Translations under genes and position numbers: made by a program
Notes under the pieces: model-generated
What the model was told of the DNA's origin: nothing
The model's input: the letters and a program-made list of their open reading frames with translations, nothing else
Database searches by the model: none
Shown: piece by piece, positions 58,145-64,000 of the stretch
Layout of the letters: every line of letters starts with the position of its first letter
How positions within the stretch are numbered: position 1 is the stretch's first letter
NCBI RefSeq assembly: GCF_029227915.1
Contig: NC_079878.1
Span: 8,184,001-8,248,000, forward strand
From: Hydractinia symbiolongicarpus
Taxonomy: Eukaryota > Cnidaria > Hydrozoa > Anthoathecata > Hydractiniidae
Length of the DNA stretch: 64,000 nt
Direction: 5' to 3'

Positions 58145-59424
58145 GCAGATTTGCTCTAAAAAATCAAATTGGACAAATAATTTTCTTCAGGGCCTAAAAT
58201 ATTGGGTTTTTAGCTTTTTGTTTTCATTACAGGTTACATGCGTCTAATTATCTTAGGTTGGCTATGGAAATTTCAAACCAGGTTCTGTATAAAGATTAGC
58301 ACGTTTGCTTTAATGTTATTTAGGTTAACACCTATGCAATTGGGTGCCTATATTGCTAAAACTATTACTTTAGCCAAATTGGGGTGCTAAACAGATAAAA
58401 ACTGCAAATTATCATAAAAAACCTTGAATCACTAATATAATAGGTGATGGCGTAATAAGGGCTTAAACACTACACAATAAAATACAAATGTAACATATTG
58501 ATCACATATCATAAAATGCACTTAATATTCTAAAAATAATTCTCATTTCTTCATAAGAGGTCTTAGAAATATTGGCGTGGCTGGTCCTCTGTCGAGGGCA
58601 TAGTTTTAAATATTTTTTGATAAATCAACTTCATATAAATAGAAACTCAGCTATTAAAAATTTTAAGTAAAATAAGCCAGGCAAAATGGTGCAAGTAAAA
58701 AACGGAAGGGTAGGGCATTTTTGTAGCAGTTGCTCCAGTAGGTAACTTTTCTAAGCTACAAAACCTGATGAATGTTTCATGTAACATTTTAAAAACTAGT
58801 GAATTGTTCTTAGTATTTTTGCAAGCGAAAGTTTTATATAGACACCAATCTATAAGCTGTATAAAGTTTTGGCATTGATGTTCATTGAAAATGGTACTCT
58901 CATACAAAGATTATAATTAACGTAATGCATAAAAAAGAGGCCGTGCATTCAAACATATATTAAAAACAGCCCGTACTTCAGAATTGAGGAAATAGTTATC
59001 AAAAAGTAGGTATTGGAATACTTTAACATTTGGTAAGGAGAAGTTGGGAGTTCGTGTAAATAATTACATTATACATGACTTATTGAAAAGCCGTCACACA
59101 TCAATTTTTATAAGGTTCTCAAATTATGCGGTTCATTGTTTTTTCCTAAACTTCACAGCACATATGTGAAACTTGTGTTTTGTTAAAAATAGAGAAACGT
59201 ATGCATTATTGATGCACGCAAGATGTGATTGGTCGTGTGTTAAATATTCTTTAAAACTTCATCAATCATTGTTCATGTTGATAAACATATCAGAATTATT
59301 TTGTTTATAGTAAGAATGATTGAGCGAAAATTCTTTTGTTTTGTTTCGCTTATTAAATAATTTTAAAAGAAAGGCGAGAAATTGGGACAGGTAGGGAGAA
59401 AAGTCAGAAAAATTAAACGAGGAA
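58145..59424. other. No gene recognised; upstream region of the bHLH gene
   Basis: The ORF at 58647-58907 has no support. The last 200 bases before 59509 hold a CCAAT-poor AT-rich sequence and a short upstream ORF starting at 59426 (ATGTGT...) that ends after ten codons. It could dampen translation of the bHLH gene. Confidence 0.4.
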
Positions 59425-59508
59425 AATGTGTTTCTTGTTTCAATCTGTAAAAAAATAAGGTGGTATATACAATCTGGTCACAAAAACGAATCGAAATTGC
59501 TGAACAAG

Positions 59509-60210
59509 ATGGAATATTATACACTTAATTCAACACATATGCTGACATTATCAAATTCTGTTCCATCCAACATTGAGAACAACCCGTTCCACCTGCCGAA
59601 ACAAAATCAGACACATTATTTGCATCATGATGCTATGCAAAACCCGCAACGAACATATGAACATGGATTCCATCTTCCCATACAACACGACAACAGCATA
59701 AGAAATCTAATAACAAGAAATGACTCTCCTGGATTATATCCTCAGTATCAACCTATGTTGTATGCACAGCATAATCTTTGGCAAGAATTTGACTCTGGAA
59801 TAAACTATCACGGTCTTCAAGATCCTATGCAAAGAAGCAGTAAGCATAAGCGGCCACGAATGAGTTTACAGAAAAGATTGTTGGTCAATGCAAGAGAAAG
59901 AGAACGTATGAGAGTGTTAAATAAGGCGTTTGAATCGCTACGAGATGCTCTTCCCTGCTACATAGCTGATGGCCACATGGCAAAGATAACTACGTTAAGA
60001 TTGGCTATCAATTATATCAAAGCTTTAACAGACTTACTTAATCAAAATAAAAGTAAGGACAGTGTGGAACATTCTGAGGAAATCAATCAACACGACGAAT
60101 TATTATCAAATATTCTAAACGAAAATCGAAAGGACGAAATGAAACCTTCACTAACACAAATTGACAATCGGCTCATGAAACATAATTTTACTAGACAGTC
60201 AGAAGCTTAA
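59509..60210 (+). CDS. Atonal-class bHLH transcription factor (233 aa)
   Basis: The start is ATG 59509, in a strong context (ACAAGATGG). The frame is open upstream to 59428 but has no other ATG. The bHLH domain is at about residues 122-177. The basic part is NARERERMRVLNKAF, with the E-box-contacting Glu and Arg; helix 1 is ESLRDAL, followed by a Cys-Tyr loop and helix 2 ITTLRLAINYIKALTDLL. The NARER start and P-C-Y loop resemble the net/Atoh8 and Tcf21-type group A families, but the class within group A is not settled by eye. The N-terminal part is rich in Asn, His, Gln and Tyr and looks disordered. There are no introns. Such factors act as dimers in the nucleus in neural or cell-type specification. 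Confidence 0.85.
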   Translation: MEYYTLNSTHMLTLSNSVPSNIENNPFHLPKQNQTHYLHHDAMQNPQRTYEHGFHLPIQHDNSIRNLITRNDSPGLYPQYQPMLYAQHNLWQEFDSGINYHGLQDPMQRSSKHKRPRMSLQKRLLVNARERERMRVLNKAFESLRDALPCYIADGHMAKITTLRLAINYIKALTDLLNQNKSKDSVEHSEEINQHDELLSNILNENRKDEMKPSLTQIDNRLMKHNFTRQSEA

Positions 60211-61160
60211 ATTTATCAAACAACATTCTAGGTGATTTTAGAAGTAATTTCGATAAGAATTCCTGTCGTTCTGTTTAGGGTTTTAATCATTCATTTATAC
60301 ATATTAACGTTTATATGTTTCGCTTATCGTCTCACTCTAATCTGCATACATAATACCCTGAAGACGAAACTCGCTTCGGTCTAAATTTTATTTCGATCTT
60401 TTTGACAAGTGAAAATTTTACTATGAGTGTAAAAGCTTTGTGTGAACAGACCGAAGTAAAATCTCAGGGAAAGTGCTACTGCGCATGTGTTGTAGCTAAC
60501 CATATGCTGAGCGTAAAGATAGCTTAAAATCTTACTTTACTTCAGGTGAAGCAAAACTGCCCTTAGACTTTCCCTTCAGTTGCAAGAACCAAATCGGTAG
60601 CCTAGAAAAAAATTTCAGAATGATGATATTGCGAAGTACCTTTTTCAAAGCACTAGTAATATTTTATTTGTTGATTAATTTAATAATTTTTCTATACATT
60701 TATTTATTTACAATTAGTAGATATGTGTATTTTACACAAATAATTACAGGGAAAATCTCATTTAGTTATTTTGTTAGTCAAAGGGGCAATTGACTCATTG
60801 AAAAAAAAGACTGGATCGTCCAGCTAAGTTCTTTCTCACATCATTTTACGAATTAAAACAAAAGACGTTTTTAGTTCTTATCACGAGGAACGTACCATAT
60901 GTTTACCATATGGTGCATCCAGTTTTCACGAAAATTTAAAAAATCTTTAACATCACATTTTTCGCATACAAGAATATTGAATTGTTCAACGCGATACTAC
61001 ATTCATGTGTTGATTTTTAACGTTCATTACAATGAAAGATTTGCAAAAGCCGTAAAATCAACTTTTGTGAAAAATTGTTTAAAATTTTGCGACGTCAAAT
61101 CAAGGAAGCACTGTTGTAGTAGTATCAGTTTGCAGAGATTCCTGCAAATGACTTATTTCA
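60211..61160. other. bHLH 3' region; no further gene
   Basis: A loose inverted pair, CCCTGAAGACG...CTTCGGTCT at 60355-60382 and AGACCGAAG...CTCAGGG at 60450-60471, suggests a small fold-back repeat. The ORF at 60899-61183 is unsupported. Confidence 0.4.
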
Positions 61161-61163
61161 ACA

Positions 61164-61890
61164 TCTCTATAATAATACGCTAAGTGTGTCTGTGTGTGTG
61201 TCTATAACAGGCAAAGTTGATGGGTTCACTTTCTTTTGATGTAGCCAAAAAAGTAACGTCTCAAATGTTAAATTTTCTGATGTTACGGCGCGACGACAAT
61301 AACGCTACTTTAACGTCAATATCCTATATTAAATTACAGTGCACTAAAAACTTTGAGGCCAAATAACTTAAAAACGAGGTGGTGACATCAATGTTTTTTC
61401 ACCGCATTGGTTACCAGGAACCACCTAGAACCATTTTGGGTGAATTTTCCCAAATCTGGGTCTTTAAATCCGTTTCGAATATACGGGTCGATGACGTCAT
61501 TAAAAAACTTCTAACCCTAAAATCTCTGCAATCGTTTGTCAAAGGTATATAATCCTATACATCTTCTTGATCAGCGTTTCAAGATCTATACGATGAATGC
61601 AACAGGTATACAATTTTCTAAAAAATTCTTTTGGGGGTTTTAACAGGCCATTGCTGACGTCGGCAAAATTTTTAAACCCTTATATCTCATTAACCGTTTG
61701 TCAAAAGTACATGATCATATACAATTTCTTGATCAGCAGTTTAAGCTCTACACAATAGAGCCAACGTGAAAACAAGGTTTCATTTTTATTCTTTTGAGGA
61801 TGGGATGCTGACGTTATCAAAATTTAAATGACGCTTCTTTTTCATTTTTATCCTGCCTCAGTGGATTTTTCCACGGGCTTTATCGACTAG
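61164..61890 (+). mobile_element. Non-autonomous Helitron-like element, copy 4 (most complete)
   Basis: The 5' border is A|TCTCTATAATAATACGC. The 3' border is hairpin GTGGATTTTTCCACGGGC, TTTATCGA, CTAG|T. There are no inverted ends and no target duplication. The start matches the fragment at 22003, and the body matches 23630-24190 and 46702-47225. The 727-base length and lack of coding mark it as non-autonomous. A (TG)n run is near 61184. Confidence 0.7.
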
Positions 61891-61894
61891 TTGA

Positions 61895-62782
61895 ATATAA
61901 AAGGAAAGTATGTATTTAAGGCAGTCGTGTCATTGTCCGATGCATTCCCTTGATAAATATAGTCATTCATTACCTCACCAAACTTATCAAGATTTCGGAA
62001 CTTCGTGTTTTTATTGTCCAATATTTTAATTGCATCGTTTCATTATTACAGCCATAGAGACAGTTACGCCATTTTTTAAAACCAACCCTTGCTTTTTTAT
62101 TTTTTATCTCGTAGAATAGTGGGAAAGCTCAATTTACTGGTGAACACATGAGTTCTAGTTTTTCATGTCAAAACGCACGGGACGAGATAAGACAACGATA
62201 ACCGCAAAATATTTTATCACGAATTAACTACGTACATATAAAAAGTGATAACATTTGATAGCTACAACAGCTTGACTGTTAAAATCAATCTCGTTAATCA
62301 AAATACTCCAAAAATCATACCAAAAAATACAATCAATTTACAAAAATATATGTTCCAAAAATAAAAAACCCTACAAAATCACGATTTATGCAGTCATCCA
62401 TGAAGTACTTACTCACAAATTGAAACTGCTTGATATATGTACAAGATACCAAAGCTTTAAAAGATCTAAGAAAGAGTGCGGGTCTATCTGGTCCACCCCG
62501 TCTCTTTTTCTATGCGTATATACTTCATGGATTATTCCGTCTCTCACAGACAAAAATAATTACAATAGAAGAAACAGTTATAAAAGCAAGCAAGTATACG
62601 TTCACCTTGTAGTTCTGTTGAAACTTGCACTCAATCGTAAATATTCGAAAAATATGCAAATATCAACTGATGTAAAAAGAAAACAATAAAAGTATAACCG
62701 AAACATATTTTTAAGTATTTACCTAAATCAAAATGTTACACTAGCATCCATACAACATCTCGCACCCATTATTGTCTACGAT
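61895..62782. other. No gene recognised
   Basis: The overlapping ORFs at 62420-62689 lack motifs. The stretch is the likely 3' flank of the ODF3-like gene. Confidence 0.4.
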
Positions 62783-63738
62783 TTAATGGACATCTTCAAT
62801 TAGCGGAGCTATATATTCAGAATGTCGAATTCCAAAAGAAAATTTCGGCGCAATCCGTCGTGTTATATATACCTGCAAAAAAAAGTATCCATATAATAAG
62901 CGACAAAAGTATGGGATATTTAAAAAAAATTAATAAAACAGATATTCATATTTGCCATTCACAAAACCAACTTAATTAGTTGAAAACTTTGATTGCATGT
63001 GCAGCAGATTCCCTCCTGGTGAAACTTTCTTCTTTTGAGTCATCAAACATCATTGAAAACTTTTTCAAATATCACCCGTTAAAATTGGGTCTCGCATACA
63101 ACGATTGTCGAATCAGTCCCTTTTTGGATAATTTACGCATGGGAGGGGAGACATTTAATGGCGAATTTTTTTATTTTAAGTAATTCTTAACAACAGTCGA
63201 CACATATTCATTCTAAAGGGGAATATAAACCCATTTCCAGACGAAAACTCGAAAATTCAGTAAGTTGAAGTATAGAAAAGAGAACGAATATATGAACGTT
63301 CACACTACAAGAAGTAGTATCGCCTTGTCTAATACATGTGCTAGGGAGCATCGGATCAATAGCACAGTCGGTAGAGCAATCGCCTGGCAAGCGTGAGGTC
63401 GTGGGTTCAAGTCATACTCGATCCATCATCTTTGCAGCACTTGGGAAGATAATGTGCAAGGTTTTAGTTTTGCCAAAACACACTACAATTACGCAGAAAT
63501 CTTTTTGCTAAATTACACTAAAGACATCAGGCCTCTAAAAACTCCTGCGAACATCTAAGATAAGACTTCTTTAATGAATTATATTTAATAGACATACCTT
63601 TTCAGGGCTATATGCTCCTGGACCTGGCTTTTGTGTTGTATCACCAGGCATCATGTTTCGTCCACCAAACGAAAATACTGGCGATCTTTTTTTCCAGTTA
63701 TTTAAATCACCATCTCTGTAAGCACCAGGACCTGGAGT
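62783..63738 (-). CDS. ODF3: ODF3/SHIPPO-repeat ciliary protein, last two exons
   Basis: Two minus-strand exons: 63738-63598 (47 codons) and 62872-62783 (29 codons plus TAA at 62785-62783). They are joined by a phase-0 GT..AG intron. An acceptor at 63739-63740 shows that more exons lie beyond the window. The first exon has two TPGPGAY-type SHIPPO repeats (TPGPGAYRDGD, KPGPGAYSPEK) around PVFSFGGR. The last exon ends KFSFGIRHSEYIAPLIEDVH, the characteristic C-terminus of ODF3 (also called CIMAP1). The family lies inside or along microtubules of sperm tails and motile cilia. Both exons are clean, and the gene is probably functional. Confidence 0.85.
63353..63424 (+). tRNA. tRNA-like sequence (pseudo-tRNA or SINE head)
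   Basis: The 72 bases fit a cloverleaf: acceptor GGATCAA with TCGATCC (one mismatch), a D-arm with GTCGGTAGAGC, an anticodon stem of four pairs around CTGGCAA (GGC, alanine), and a T-arm GTGGGTTCAAGTCATAC with a weak stem. A and B promoter boxes are present. The T-stem mismatches and the location inside an intron of the ODF3-like gene on the opposite strand suggest a tRNA-derived SINE or pseudogene more than a working tRNA. Confidence 0.5.
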
Positions 63739-64000
63739 CTAAATGAAAATGAAAAAAATGGCATACTGGTGGTTAACAGACACCTTTATCAAAAAAAGGA
63801 TACAAAAACATTGTAATCGATCTTCTGGTCCACAAGGATTGTACATGTTGGGTATCTTTCTGTCAATAAGTGCATGTGAGAACTTTAATTTATTTTTTTA
63901 ATTTCTGACTGGAAAAGAATGAAGTAAAAAATACACAATAGTTATTCGCTGCAAAGTCATTATTTGTACAAGCTAGCTAGCTAAAAATCTCTCCAAGCCG

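Noticed and set aside
59428-59508. Upstream extension of the bHLH frame
   Set aside because: It has no ATG; the first ATG in frame is 59509, in a strong context.

Overview
This is eukaryotic nuclear DNA. It is AT-rich (about two thirds A+T by eye), its genes are small and split by GT..AG introns, and about a third of it is recognisable transposon debris. The best guess is a cnidarian, probably a hydrozoan. The clues are secreted proteases joining ShKT domains to a trypsin-like domain, Polinton-type remnants of a kind I associate with Hydra-like genomes, Penelope, Helitron and Tigger elements, an ODF3 gene and an Atonal-class bHLH gene. The species cannot be fixed from the sequence alone.

Layout. 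1-3.4 kb: an interspersed repeat split by a hAT-like element; the unsplit copy lies at 17.4-18.4 kb. 5.7-8.1 kb: decayed retroelement and Polinton-like remnants. 13.4-14.6 kb: a four- or five-exon minus-strand gene for an unrecognised small secreted or type II membrane protein. 18.8-21.8 kb: a decayed Polinton-type unit with a protein-primed DNA polymerase. 21.9-24.2 kb: Helitron-like pieces and a degenerate repeat array. 24.2-27.2 kb: a second Polinton-type remnant with an adenovirus-type protease relic, split by a Penelope-like element with a perfect 12-bp target duplication. 27.2-28.2 kb: a membrane-transporter-like pseudogene.

31.9-53.8 kb is the main gene region: three related secreted proteases. 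One is on the minus strand (37.3 to 31.95 kb), one on the plus strand (43.5 to 50.0 kb), and a broken third copy is on the minus strand (53.7 to 51.3 kb). Every internal intron is phase 1. The two intact models predict 394 and 439 residues: signal peptide, two or three ShKT domains, a Thr/Pro-rich linker coded by very small exons, and a chymotrypsin-fold domain with the full His-Asp-Ser triad. The region between them holds MITEs, a palindromic element, a tRNA-derived SINE and a small TA-flanked transposon carrying a HIRAN-like fragment.

54.9-58.1 kb: a Tigger/pogo transposase gene with one in-frame stop before a tail ending in a PCNA-binding (PIP) motif, next to a second transposon with a HIRAN-like ORF. 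59.5-60.2 kb: an intronless bHLH transcription factor. 62.8-63.7 kb: the last two exons of an ODF3/SHIPPO ciliary gene, followed by a tRNA-like sequence.

The most interesting points are the ShKT-protease cluster with its decaying member, the repeated pairing of a HIRAN-like gene with TA-target transposons, the nested transposon insertions with readable empty sites, and the unrecognised 13.4-14.6 kb gene.
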